Positions 33,501 to 44,745 of a stretch of DNA of 64,000 nucleotides are shown one piece after another (position 1 is the first letter of the stretch; each line of letters starts with the position of its first letter). The notes below the pieces were generated by a model. That model was not told the DNA's origin. It saw nothing but the letters and a program-made list of their open reading frames with translations, and did no database searches. The DNA comes from Penium margaritaceum. Taxonomy: Eukaryota; Streptophyta; Zygnematophyceae; Desmidiales; Peniaceae. A program made the position numbers and the translations under genes. The stretch spans positions 67,668 to 131,667 of the forward strand of contig SZWC01002425.1 in the NCBI GenBank assembly GCA_023375785.1, given 5' to 3'.

Positions 33501-36500
33501 AGCTCTGCCACAACTCTAGCACAACTGTGGCACAACTCTAGCACAACTCTGGCACACCTTTGCAAGAACTCTTCCACAACTCTGGCACAACTTTGGCACA
33601 ACTCTGGTACAACTCTGGTACAACTCAAGTACAACTCTAGCACGACTCTAGCACAACTCTCGTACAACTCTGGCACAACTATAGCACAACTGTGGCACAA
33701 CTCTGCCATAACTCTGGCACCTCTCTGGTACAACTCTCGCAAAACTTTGGCACAACCATGACACACTTTGGCATAACTCTTGCACAACTCTGGCTCAACT
33801 ATGGCAGAACTCTGATACAACTTTTGCACAACTCTGGCACAACTCTCGCACCTCTCTGGGACAACTCTGGCACAACTCAGGCACAACTCTGGCATAACTC
33901 TAATACAACTCTGACACAACTCAGGTACAACTCTGGCTCAATCCTAGCACAACTCTCGCACTTTTCCCCAAACCTTTAGCACAACTCAAGCATAGCTATG
34001 GCGCACCTCTGGCACAACTCTGGCACAACGCTGGAACAACTCTGACTAAGCTCCAGCGCAACTCTAACACAACTCTGAGACAGCTCTGGCACAACTTTGG
34101 TACAACTCAGGGACAACTCTGGCACACCTCTTGCACAACTCTCGCACAACTATGGCACAATTATGGCACAACTGTCGCACATATGTGGCAAAACTCTGGT
34201 ACAACCCTAGCACATCTCTGGCACAACATGGAGCACATCTGGCATAACTATGGCAGAACACTGGCAAAACTCTCGCTCAACGCTTGCACAACTCAAGCAA
34301 AACTCACGTACAACTCTGGCACAACTCTAGCACAACTATGGTACAACTCCAGCACAACTCTAGGACAACTCCGCCATAACTCTGGCAGAACTTTGACACA
34401 GCTCTGGCACAACTGTGGCTCAGCTCTTATACAACTCTCGCACAAGTATGGCACAACTTTCGCACATTTTGGACACAACTCTGGAACAACTCTAGTACAA
34501 CTCTGGCAGATCTATGGCAGAGCTCTGGCATATCTATGCCACAACTCTGGCACATCTTTTGCACAACTTTAGCACAACTCTGGCACAGCTCTGGCACAAC
34601 TCTGGCACAACTCTGGCACAGCCTTGGAAAAACTCTAGCACAACTCTGGCACTACCCTGGCATAACTGTGGCATAACTCTGGCACAAATGTGGCACATCT
34701 CTCGCACAACTTTGGCACCACTCTGACACAACTATTGTTCAACTCTGACACAACTCTGGCACAAGTCTAGCACATCTCTGGCACAACTCTAGCACAACTC
34801 TTGCACATCTCTAGTACAACTCTGACACAACTCTCGCACAAATCTGGCACAACTCTAGCAGAACTCTGGAACTACTCTAACAGAACTTAGGCACAACTCC
34901 AGCACAACTTTGGCACAACTCTGGCACAACTGTGGCACAACTCTGGCATTATTGAGGCTCAACTTTTGCACAGCTCTGCCATAACTCTCGCACAACTCAA
35001 GCACGTATCTGCCACAAATCTTCTAGATCTTTGGCACAACTGTGGCACAAATCTGGTACAAATCTTGCAAAACTCTGGCTCAACTCTCGCACAACTCTGG
35101 CACGTCTCTGCCACATCTCTTCTACAACTCTGGCACAACTCTGGCACAACTGTGGCACAACTTGAGCACAACTCTAGCACAACTCTGGCAAATCTCTGGA
35201 ACAACTCTGGCAGAACGTTGGCACAACACTAGCACAACTCTCGCACAACTCTAGCACAACTATAGCACCACTCTGGCACAACCATGGCACAACTCTGGCA
35301 CAACTCAGGCATAACTCTGGCACAACTCTGGCACAACTCTGGCACAACTCGAGTACAACTCTAGCACAACTCTGGCAAATCTCTGGAACAACTCTGGCAG
35401 AACGTTGGCACAACACTAGCACAACTCTCGCACAACTCTAGCACAACTATAGCACCACTCTGGCACAACCATGGCACAACTCTGGCACAACTCAGGCATA
35501 ACTCTGGCATAACTCTGGCATAAGTATGGCACAAGTCTGGCAGAAATCTGGCACAACTTTAGCACAACTGAGGCACGACTCTGGCACAACTCTGACACAA
35601 TTGTGGCACAACTCTGGCACAACTCTGGCAAACCTCTAGCACAACCCTAGCACAATACTTGCACAACTCTGGTACAACTTTGGCATAACTCTAGCACAAC
35701 TCTGGCACAACTCTGGCACAAATCTAGCACAACTCTAACACAACTCTAGCACAACTTTGGCACAAGTCTGGCATAACTCTCGCACAACTCTGGCACATCT
35801 CTCGTACAACTTTGGCACAACTCTAGCACAACTCTTCAACTCTTACACAACTCTAACACAACTCTAGCATATCTCTGCCACAACTCTGGCACAACTTCTA
35901 CACATCTCTGGCACAACTCTTGCTCAACTCTGGCACAACTCTTGTACAACTCTATCTCAACTGTGGCACAACCCTGGCACAACTCCACCACAACTCTAGC
36001 ACAACTCTAGCATAACTCTTGCACAAGTGTGAAACAACTCTGGCACAACTCTGGCTTAGCTCTGGCACAACTCAAGCACAACTGTGGAACAACTCTGGTA
36101 CAACTCTGCCACAACTCTAGCACAACTGTGGGACTATTCTGGCACAACTCTGGCAAAACTATGGCACAACTCTGGCACAGATGTGGCACAACTCTGGCAC
36201 AACTCTGGCGCAACTATGGCACACCTCTAGCACACCTTTGGCACAATCCGGGCACATTTGTTGCATAACTCTGGCACAACTCTGGCACAACTTTGGAAAA
36301 ATCCTGGGACAACTTTGGCACATCTCTACGACAACTCTTTCACAACTCTGGTACAACTCTAGCATGACTCTTGTACGACTCTTGCACAACTCTTCTACAA
36401 CTCCAGTAGAATTCTGGTACACCTTTGGTACAACTATGAAATAACCCTGACACAACTCTCGCACAATTCTAGCACAACTCTGGCACAACTCTGGCACAAC

Positions 36501-37030
36501 TCTAGCACATGTCTTGCACAACTATGACGCTACTCGGGCACCACTCTGAAATAACCCTGGAACAACTCTAGCACAACTTTGGCAGAACTCAGGCACAACT
36601 CTGGCTCAACTTAGGCTCAACTCCGGCACAACTCTGTCATAACCCTAGCACAACTCTGGCACTACTCTGGTGCAACTCTGGTACAACTCTTGCACAACTC
36701 TGTCACAACTCTGGCTAAACTGTGGCTAAACTTTGGCACAACTCTAGCACAACGCTGGCACAACTCTGGCACAACCCTGGCAGAACACATGCACAACTAT
36801 GGTACAACTGTGGCACATCTCTTGCACAACTCTGGCACAATCGTGACACAGCTCTAGAACAATCCTGGTACAACTTTGGCATAATCCAGGCACTATTCTA
36901 GGACAAATCTTGCACAATTCTCGCACAACTATGGCACAATTGTAGCACATCTCTAGAACAACTCTACCACAACTCTGGCACGGCTCTAGCATAACTCTGG
37001 CACAACTCTGGCACAACTCTAGCACCACTC
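30534..37030. repeat. 11-bp tandem array (CACAACTCTGG)n, about 590 copies
   Basis: About 6.5 kb of an 11-base unit with heavy point variation (ctctagcacaa, ctctggcataa, ctgtggcac). Because 11 is not a multiple of 3, all three frames merge into an 11-residue repeat: HNSGTTLAQLW on plus and PELCQSCARVV on minus, often stop-free. These frames are not genes. The array sits inside the RNase H domain of copia B and is flanked by near-identical direct repeats of about 37 bp (30,497-30,533 and 37,028-37,066). A roughly 150-bp stretch from 35,171 is repeated from 35,358 (offset 187 = 17 units). Confidence 0.95.
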
Positions 37031-37352
37031 TGTCTGAGGGATGCAAGGATACCCAATGGTTATGCAGCGTGCTTGGCAAAATGACAGTGCCATCGAAGGA
37101 TGCCACGGTCGTACACGTGGACAATCTGAGCGGCATCTCAATGGCTGAAGACGATATCATCTCCCGGCGAATGAGGCACATCGACATACATCACCACTAC
37201 ACATGTGACCTGGTCCTGAAGAACTTAGTGAAGTTGCAGCATTGCGGAACAAAGAGCATGCTTGCTGAATGCATGACCAAGCTGCTAGAGAGCGACTTGC
37301 ACTATGTAGGCATTTATGGATTCAGCATGAGAAGTACGGCAGAGGAAGGGTA
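37028..37352 (+). pseudogene. Copia B RNase H, 3' half
   Basis: Begins SEGCKDTQWLCSVLGKMTVP, repeating the residues that end the 5' half, then VVHVDNLSGISMAEDDIISR (third catalytic Asp), HIDIHHHYTCDLVLKNLVKL and MLAECMTKLLESDLHYV. The frame is open to 37,352, so this half is better preserved than the 5' half. A purine-rich AGGTGGCAAGGAGATATT precedes the 3' LTR. Confidence 0.9.
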
Positions 37353-37413
37353 AGCCCCGAGTATAGATGGAGCCCAGTAAGTAACAGATGAACACAGGTG
37401 GCAAGGAGATATT

Positions 37414-38067
37414 TGTAGGAATAGTATGCACATTGTCCACTACGTAGCTAGCTAGCTACACATACAGACAAGGCATGCACTACTCTATGGAGTATGCCTC
37501 CTTGGTCTGTTCTGAGAAGGGCCACGAATGCACTACTCCTATTGGGTATGTTCCCTGTGGCTCATCATCGGAACCATACCTTTTTTGCTTGGTTGAACAG
37601 GCGTCGGAGTTTTAAAATAAAAGGTCGCGGGTTCAAACCCCGCGGCGGCCGCAATTTTCTTTGTGGCCGAAACTGGGACACAAAGCTTGTATGAAGTTTA
37701 CTAGAGCCTACCTTGAGGATGACACTTGGCGGTCTAAAGACGCGCCAAGTTGGACTGTAGGTTGAGGTTGGCTCTTGTACAGCCACTACAAGAAGGAGCT
37801 TTAGGAAAGCTCTGCAAGTATAAAATCATTTGCCTTGCATGCATCCATCTATAGGTTTTGCCTTTGAGACTCCTCACAGATTGTCCAACCAATGGTAGAC
37901 ACTAAAGACCAACATGCGGACTTCGTGATGTTGTAAACCAAATCAACCTCAAGTATGGATCCCTCGTTTGAGGGTGATATGTTTTCTTGGTTGCAATACA
38001 AAGAGCGGTTGGGGGCCTCCCGTGTCAGGACCGGTTTTCTAGACCGTTGCTATCAAGCGCATTGACA
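37414..38067 (+). repeat. 3' LTR of copia B
   Basis: 654 bp, starts TGTAGGAATAGTATGCAC and ends GCGCATTGACA. It contains the tRNA-like module at 37,578-37,651 (box A variant TTGCTTGGTTGA at 37,585, box B GGTTCAAACCC at 37,630 with a paired GCGGG/CCCGC T-stem) and a TATA-like TATAAAA at 37,819. Confidence 0.92.
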
Positions 38068-38229
38068 GTTTCTCAATTTCAGGATCCAAGGAATCCTTAA
38101 GTCTCCAGATCCAACGACAAGGATAATCCTACCTGTGGCGGCTTGTTGGCGCTTCTATACACCATACTTGCACATGTAAAGGGGAAATTTTTCAATATTC
38201 TCTCCCTTGCACCTGCCATTCCCACTACT

Positions 38230-39080
38230 TGTGCTTATTCCCACTCATCCTCCGATACACCCTCCAGCGTGTCATATATGGTCATCCTAAGTCCGGCAAC
38301 ACTTAATGCATGCCAGTGCATGGGTTGCATTTTGCTTAAGCAATGTGTAAGCATTTAACGCGTCCTGTAGGGCTACAATACCACCTGCTCGTTTCCAACA
38401 GTTTCTCATGTATAGTAACAATGCACATCCATGTGCTTTCTCCTCATGTGCCGCGTCGGGTTGTAGGTTAGCAATATTGAGCCAGTGTTCTCCTCATGCA
38501 CCATCGTAGACTCTTGCTACAGCACGCCAAACTACCCTAGCAATCTACAGAGCCCCACCACCTCTTTAATCGCCTTGGTGGGTACAATGTACTGTGCTTC
38601 CATTGTGGAGTTGGCCATACTATTGTACTCAGTACTATACCATGAGAAGGCTGCACCTGTGAGGAAGGACACATAACCGGACGCAGAACTTTGCTTTTCC
38701 ACATCGCGAGCGTAGACTGCATTTGTAGAAGAGACCAGATACAAAGGGTCTGCCTAGCCCTTTGCGTTGAACCTTAAGCGTACATGCTGCGTCACCTGCA
38801 GGTAGCGGAGGATGTACTTGACTCCCTTCCAGTGAAGTAACCGATGATTAGCCACATACCTACTCACTTGGCCGACCACATAGGCCTGGTCTAGTCTAGT
38901 CGCCACAATACATGAGGCATACATGAGGCTGCCGACCGCTTACTGGTTGAGCACCCCTGCCATATCATCCAGTTCTTCCCTTCTTTGTGGTGCCATTGCC
39001 ATACTTAGTTCACAAGTCATTGAGACCGTGGTGTAGTCTAGTTTGCAACATTCCATGTCGTACCGCTTCAACACCTTCCA
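38230..39080 (-). pseudogene. Copia C RNase H and RT tail
   Basis: Minus-strand relic of a different copia family. The frame at 38,532-38,744 reads SSASGYVSFLTGAAFSWYST, NSMANSTMEAQYIVPTKAIK and EVVGLCRLL, a copia RNase H with the Glu site S-T-M-E-A. It extends downstream as RRKHMDVHCYYT and MLTHCLSKMQPMHWHAL, and upstream as AVGSLMYASCIVATRLDQAY and RYVANHRLLHWKGVKYILRY, the region after the RT palm. Several stops. Confidence 0.82.
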
Positions 39081-39850
39081 CGCCTTGTATTAGTCAACCA
39101 TAGCCTCCTCTGCAAACTTGACCTTTAAGATCAAGTTCACAATGGATACGCATCTTTTGGCTTGTCAAGCAGCTCCGACATGTAATTTTCCATAATGGAC
39201 GCCAACTCAAATGTGATGATTGAGTCCCATTGATCCCTTTGGGCCGTACAAGCGCCTCTAACACAGTAGCCAGTTTTGTTGATGCAGCCAACATGCACCG
39301 CGTCATGCCGATCCATCGACCGGTCCTTGCATCAAAGCGCTCCCCCGCATTTTGCAGCCTCTCGTTGCGGCATGGTAGTTTTGGTAGCGCATTGGCGTTC
39401 AGCTCCAATGCCTCCAACTTTAACCCTCCGGCAAATCATTGACTAGACAGCTCCAGATATCTTCCTTGCTTTGGCTAAACGTTGCCAGAGTGGCCCACGC
39501 ATCTAGTGGATTTTTGTCCAACGCCTCATGCATACTCTGCCAAGAGCGCATGCCTTGGCACACTCGTTGCCTCATCTACCAGAACCTTCTAGTGGACCTC
39601 CTAATCAAGTTGATTTTCATCAGAGTCCTCTACGTTGGCTGCCACCGTTGGTGCACCTTTGTGCTTTGATGCCAGAAGCTCAACTTTGGCGTCCACCAAC
39701 ACCTTCTTGTCGTCTAGGAGCTGGAATCACTCCCCTGTCTTTGGAGATTCTACTACGCCCATAACGTTGTTGCTGATGTTGCTCTTTTTCATGTCAAACT
39801 TGACATATGAGCTGCATGTTACTGTCTCCTTGTGCATATCGTAGAGCCTA
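39081..39850 (-). pseudogene. Copia C: eroded RT region
   Basis: The interval between the post-RT and integrase parts of element C. One piece (about 39,160-39,230) reads ASMENYMSELLDKPKDAYPL, which may be the W-x-x-A-M-x-x-E start of RVT_2. No YVDD motif is visible, so the polymerase core appears deleted or decayed beyond recognition. Confidence 0.45.
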
Positions 39851-40760
39851 TACGCCTTATGTACACTCAACTAGCCAAGGAAGATGTACGATTTTGCCCG
39901 TGGCTCCATATTGCTATTGCATCTCTGTATAGCTTTCACCATCACATGCGCCTTACACTCGAAGACATTTAGGTGTGCCACACTTGGCTTGCGCCTGATC
40001 AAAACCTCTTGCGGCGTCTTCTAGCCGCTCTTTGCCTTCGGGTATGTGCTGCATGTCCTTGATGAGGGGGTACACCCGCTTTCCACCAACCATCAACTCC
40101 ATATCCATGTCTACTTCCCCTTCAGTACCGCTGTATGAGTGAGGTTGATGGTGTAACTTGCCATATGCACAGCTTGCACGCATAAGCTTTGCGGCAATAG
40201 TGCACCCACCAACAAGGTTTGTAACATGATCAACAACATTTGATTTGCCCATCTGTCCATTTTGCCACACCATTTGACTGAGGTGAACATGGCATGGTTT
40301 GTTCCCGTTTTATGCACTGCTACTTCATCCATTTTCTTCAACCCACGTACTCTCCGCTGCTGTCACTATGTAGCGCTTTCACCTTCAAGTCAGTCTGCCT
40401 TTCTACTTCGGTGACATCCTGATTCAGCTAGTCTAGGACCTCACCTTTTTGCTTCATGCAGTATATGTAGAGTTTTCTCCTATAGTGATTAGTGAAGGTG
40501 AGGGAGTAACGTCCGCCTCTCTTTCACATTGTATTGAATGGTTTGCACATGTCTTTGTGCACGACCTCCAGCAGTTTTGAGGTGCGATTTGCGTTCTTAT
40601 TGAATGGTTTGTGCCGCGCCTTGCCAAAAATGCAATGCGCACATTTTGTGTGCTTTGTTCCATCTTTTTCTTCTTCTACACCGTCAATGAAAATGCTGTG
40701 CACTAGCTCATGCTTTACCATCAGCTTCATGAGTATAGGTGAGGAATGCCATAGTTGTCG
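39851..40760 (-). pseudogene. Copia C integrase remnants
   Basis: The frame at 40,524-40,730 is the gag-pre-integrase zinc domain and core start: LMVKHELVHSIF, KCAHCIFGKARHKPFN, LLEVVHKDMCKPF. A second frame at 40,111-40,341 and 39,953-40,273 has KKMDEVAVHKTGTNHAMF, MVWQNGQMG, LVGGCTIAAKLM and ALSY-like pieces where an integrase C-terminus is expected. The stretch GGKRVYPLIKDMQHI at about 40,080 also occurs at about 40,900, so part of this region is duplicated. Confidence 0.65.
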
Positions 40761-42060
40761 CTATCAGCATCCCCAATCAGCTCCCCTTTTTTGGCAAGGT
40801 TGACGATACGTTTTTACAAGTCGGCTAAGTTTATTAGCTCAAAGATCACCTTGGCCTTGATAATTTACAGGCATCCAATGTGCTGCATGTCCTTGATAAC
40901 AGGGTACACCCGCTTTCCACCAACCATCAACTTCACATCCACGTCTACTTGGCCCGCCCCCGGCTTGAATTTATCGATTGTGACTACCATTAATTTGTTG
41001 GACTTTGTGTAGTTGATGAGCCCAGCCTTCTCAATGTGGGTATGCTCCTTTGCTGTGTAGTCAAAGCATTGCCAGTTAGCCTTCTTGAGGCCGTGGTTGT
41101 CTTTGTAGTCGAGGAGCACCTTCTTGCATTTGGCTTCCTTCCCCCCAGCCTTTCCATCCTCTAAATATTTACTTGCCATGTCCTTCTTTGCTGCATAATT
41201 ATGGCAGACACCCATTCTTGACGCCTATTTTGCCGCTGCCATGTCCACCACCTCTTTTTATTTTGCCTCTACCACCATGTGTTTTGGTGTCAAGGCCCAA
41301 TGACGACAACAAGGACTCCCCGCAGCTCCGTCGCTACACCTTCTTGTGGATGTACTTTGTGACATCGCCATATGTGAGCTTCTACTCTGTCCATCCTCCC
41401 AATATCACTATGAGAGGCCTTTAATTGTCAAGAAGGGCCATGAGGAAGGCTTTCCCTTGTAGCTACATGTTGATGTTCAACCCCACATCATTTTACTTTG
41501 ATATGCTCCATAGTAGGGATGACATCATCTCTATCCTCTATTTTCACAGTCAAGAGTTGCCTCATTGGAAAATGTGTGTCTGCCAGAGACTTCAATTGAA
41601 AGATAGCACAAAGGTTTAGCCAAGCCTAGGCTGCCAGCTTTCAGTCTTGGATGTATAGCCACTATGACTTGGCCATCTTGGATCCAAGCAGCATGAGTGC
41701 CTCCGTGTTCTTGTTGGAAAAAGCCTTCTTCTGTGCCCCCGTCATCGTCACTTCATCGTGGACTTTCATTCGCTTCATGACCTCTAGGAGCCCTTTCTCC
41801 ACAAGGTGCAATGCAAAATGCCACCTACATAGCCCATAGCCAAGGCAACCTGCTTACTTCAGGGTGGGCTTCGTCTTCTCTACGCCATTTGTAAAGTCTT
41901 CAACTTGGGGACCTCATAGCTTGACGGCAATGTTGTCCCCAATAGTGATCCTTTCCGTTGTGAACGTTGTGACCGACTTGCAAACCGATAAGGGCCATGG
42001 GCCCATAACCATTACTAAAGACGTGGGGTGTAGTTCCAAGGTGGCATGAAGGGTCTGCTG
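40761..42060 (-). pseudogene. Copia C gag, zinc knuckle and protease region
   Basis: Minus-strand gag block near 41,530-41,620: LNLCAIFQLKSLADTHFPMR then QLLTVKIEDRDDVI, a UBN2-type signature. The knuckle at about 41,170-41,210 reads CHNYAAKKDMASKY: C-x2-C-x4-H-x4-C with three of four ligands replaced. Then ANWQCFDYTAKEHTHIE and KLMVVTIDKFKPGAGQVDVD lead toward the protease. N-terminal gag with AVKL-stop-GPQVEDFTNG runs to about 42,060. No LTRs found. Confidence 0.7.
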
Positions 42061-42539
42061 TGTCCATAGCGTGTTTTTGTGCGGATCATTCTCAGTCCAA
42101 CCATGAGCTTTCTGGTTACCTCACGCTATGTTTATGGAAGTGAAAAGTAGTTGTGAGATAGTCACTTTTGCCAAATTGATGACATAATTTTGCATTATTT
42201 TGAGAGCATTTGCATGATACAAATATTTGTACAGTTAGTCATTAGCTCAGAAATGCAACAAACAGTACGCGATTCCAATCTCCATAAATCACGTTACGTC
42301 AGCCAAAGCGTAGTACATCAAACTAGCCACTCAGTTGGCGACGTGCACCACGTTACCCGCCAAGGTGCATTCACACATTAAGGACCCATCAAAACATAAT
42401 TATAGAGACACAGATATCCCTACACATAGAAGCAGTGCCCCTCATACCTTTGAGGTCTGTTTTAATAAGTATATCATCAAGTTTGGTGATGGGGACGGAT
42501 ATGGTTTGAAGCCTCTTTGTGGACCTTCTATCTGAATTC
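42061..42539. other. No gene or repeat recognised
   Basis: AT-rich sequence upstream of copia C; might contain its lost LTR, but I see no partner copy in the window. Confidence 0.5.
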
Positions 42540-42900
42540 GGACTAAGTCCTCAACTAACAGAGAGTATTGCTAAGCTTCATGCTCCTGGCCAGGATTTTG
42601 ATGAAGTCCCTCGGTAACAAAACAACACTTTTGAAATCTGGCGAACAATCCACCGGATGCCTCGGTACTCCTTTCGGAACAAAATTCCCATACGTTTTTT
42701 TCAAGTATTCTGGTGAATCATTCACTAGCATTTAAACTGCACCCAGCTCCTAGAGCTACCACGCACACCCAAACTTTGGAAGCATGTATTTTCCTCATTA
42801 CTTGTCCACTCCAGCAAAACAACTTCCACCAGATTTAGAATCTTGTCAACATTTAGGGACAATCCTCCATTTTACAATCCGAGCAGTTTGTGAGTAGCTA
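42540..42900 (-). pseudogene. Unidentified coding relic, copy 2
   Basis: Partner of 25,050-25,490. Minus-strand residues GVPRHPVDCSPDFKSVVLLP and RDFIKILARSMKLSNTLC match copy 1, and at the far end both copies have VDK(F/I)(V/L)N(R/L)VEVVL. Stops and frameshifts throughout. Function unknown. Confidence 0.5.
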
Positions 42901-44189
42901 GATCCAACAAAGAGGAATTTGCTCTTTGTTGGAGCTAGTTGGCGCCTCTTGGGGCCGCACTTGGGCATGTAGATGGGTACATCTTGAACAAGACCAATGT
43001 TTTCACGGTCCAAGCCTTCCATCTAAAAGGATGGGAATACAGTACGGTACTTATAACGCACCAGGGACAACAGATGGCTGGATTGTACGCCAATCCAACA
43101 TCCTTGTTCTCAGACAGTAATTCACAAGATCTGCAAGACGGAACCAATCGAATCTGCGATGAAAAAAGCATGTTACGAGCGCACTAGTGGCCAGTTTTGG
43201 TGATCTCGGCAGTCCTACAACCCTTTGCGTCCCCTCTTTTGCTATGACATGTATTTCTTAGGGGATGTTCCAGTCCAACATGGTCTCATCAACAAGTTAT
43301 ACCATACTCCCCATTCTTGGCCCACACGATCTGGGGCAGTGCACCTCGAGCAAGTATGGACTACATTTTCCAATGTTATCTCACCCCAATACAAGGATCT
43401 AAATGGCACGGGATGTCCCCCCCCCCCACCCGAGGCTTTACCACACCTACGGTTTCTACCTCACCATCTCAATTCTACCAATCATAGGTAGCCTTTGCGT
43501 AGGTTAGGTTGGTGACCATATTACCATCATTGGGAGGAGATGTGCCCCAGCATCCATGTAATGAATGGCAGCAATACCCATACATGCTCCAACCTACGAC
43601 AACCCAGCAACCAGACCAGGCACCTCAATATCCTCATCCCAAAGACATCTCGGAGCAACAACAATAGCAGTGGTAGCTTCCCTCAATCCAACCTGTACCC
43701 AACCAGACTATGGTGACAGAAGCATCTATGACGCCTCTAACTGTGATGTTTCCCCTAAAACAACACCAAGTGGACCTCGCTCTTGGGATTGCCATTCAAC
43801 CCCATCCGCGATCAGCAAATTCAGCCAACTAGACAACTCTAGCCCCTTCTCCATATCACTCAGTACAACAGACTCACTCTAGTTAGTATTGGAGCGCAGA
43901 CACACAATAGAGGTTTGTACCAAGAATTCATAGCATGTCGTACTACACTAAACAAATGTTTGTGAGAATACCTCTCCACCGCCAATGTCATTTCTGTTTT
44001 TCCTACGTCCTTGCCCACACCGAGATCATTACTGAAACCACCAAGCACAACTTTGTACCTCTTCCTAAGTTCATACACAACACATGCGTGTATCTACCAT
44101 GCATGGGAACTTTCACTATTGTACCAGGGAAAGATCCATGGTAGTGTGTCCACCAAATTGCACTAGAGGCATCCATTTGATGTATCTCG
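42901..44189. other. No gene recognised; possible eroded element sequence
   Basis: Short plus-strand frames (42,939-43,187; 43,225-43,491; 43,565-43,882) without known motifs, and a run of ten C at about 43,420. The gag relic that follows could extend upstream into this stretch. Confidence 0.4.
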
Positions 44190-44745
44190 GTTGACCAGTT
44201 GCAAGCCAGAGCAAAATTCCATCTGTAGGTTGCCACTTCTGATTGGTACAATGTACCAAAGCTCCTTTTCTAGCTACAAGGACTTTGGCAATGCCCTCAT
44301 TATGTGGTTGAGACTACTTGTGAAGGAAGATGTACTCTCCAAGATCAAGAAGGACGTCATGAAACCAGGAGATGACATAGAATGCAATATGGAGAAGTTC
44401 CTACTATGGTCTACCATTACCAAGAGTCGAGAAGGAGAGGTTCTGCCATTATGGTTCTTGTTGCAGACTCTGTTCTGTGCACTCCATCACAAAATCATTG
44501 TACACACAAACTTGCTAGAAAACCATAGCTTCTCGAAAGCCACAACGGATGCCACTTAAACATGCAAGCAGTTCCACACCACCAAGCAACAAGCGACACC
44601 ACCACCAGCGACGGCAATCAAAGGTAGCAAGGTGTAAGGAAACCCCCGGCCTGCCAAAGCTTACTACACGTACGGAAGCGTAGAGCATCTAAATGCCCAG
44701 TGCCCACGCCATCGCAAAGGCCAAGCTCCTTTAGCACATCATACA
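44190..44745 (+). pseudogene. Gypsy-type gag relic
   Basis: The frame at 44,191-44,559 reads SYKDFGNALIMWLRLLVKED, VLSKIKKDVMKPGDDIECNM, LPLWFLLQTLFCALHHKI and SFSKATTDA, the layout of a Retrotrans_gag domain. About 100 bases later (44,660-44,705) comes YYTYGSVEHLNAQCP, a CCHC knuckle with both first Cys changed to Tyr; compare YTCQSLEHIA in gypsy G. No pol or LTR found for it. Confidence 0.6.

Larger units (their letters stand above)
25496..38067 (+). mobile_element. Copia B: Ty1/copia element expanded by an internal 11-bp satellite
   Basis: Plus-strand element of 12.57 kb: 5' LTR 25,496-26,149, primer site, gag, protease, integrase, RT, RNase H, 3' LTR 37,414-38,067. Both LTRs are 654 bp and of TG…CA type. 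Without the 6.5 kb tandem array that splits RNase H the element would be about 6.1 kb, a normal copia size. No matching target duplication is visible (ATATC on the left, GTTTC on the right). Many stops and frameshifts make it inactive. Confidence 0.92.

Noticed and set aside
30260-37187. Many 60-147 codon frames with HNSGTTLAQLW or PELCQSCARVV repeats, superficially Cys-rich secreted peptides
   Set aside because: Direct translations of the 11-bp tandem array on either strand; the residue repeat is fixed by the unit length, not by selection.
42061-42539. LTR of copia C
   Set aside because: No matching copy on the other side of the element and no TG…CA pair with a target duplication could be found by eye.
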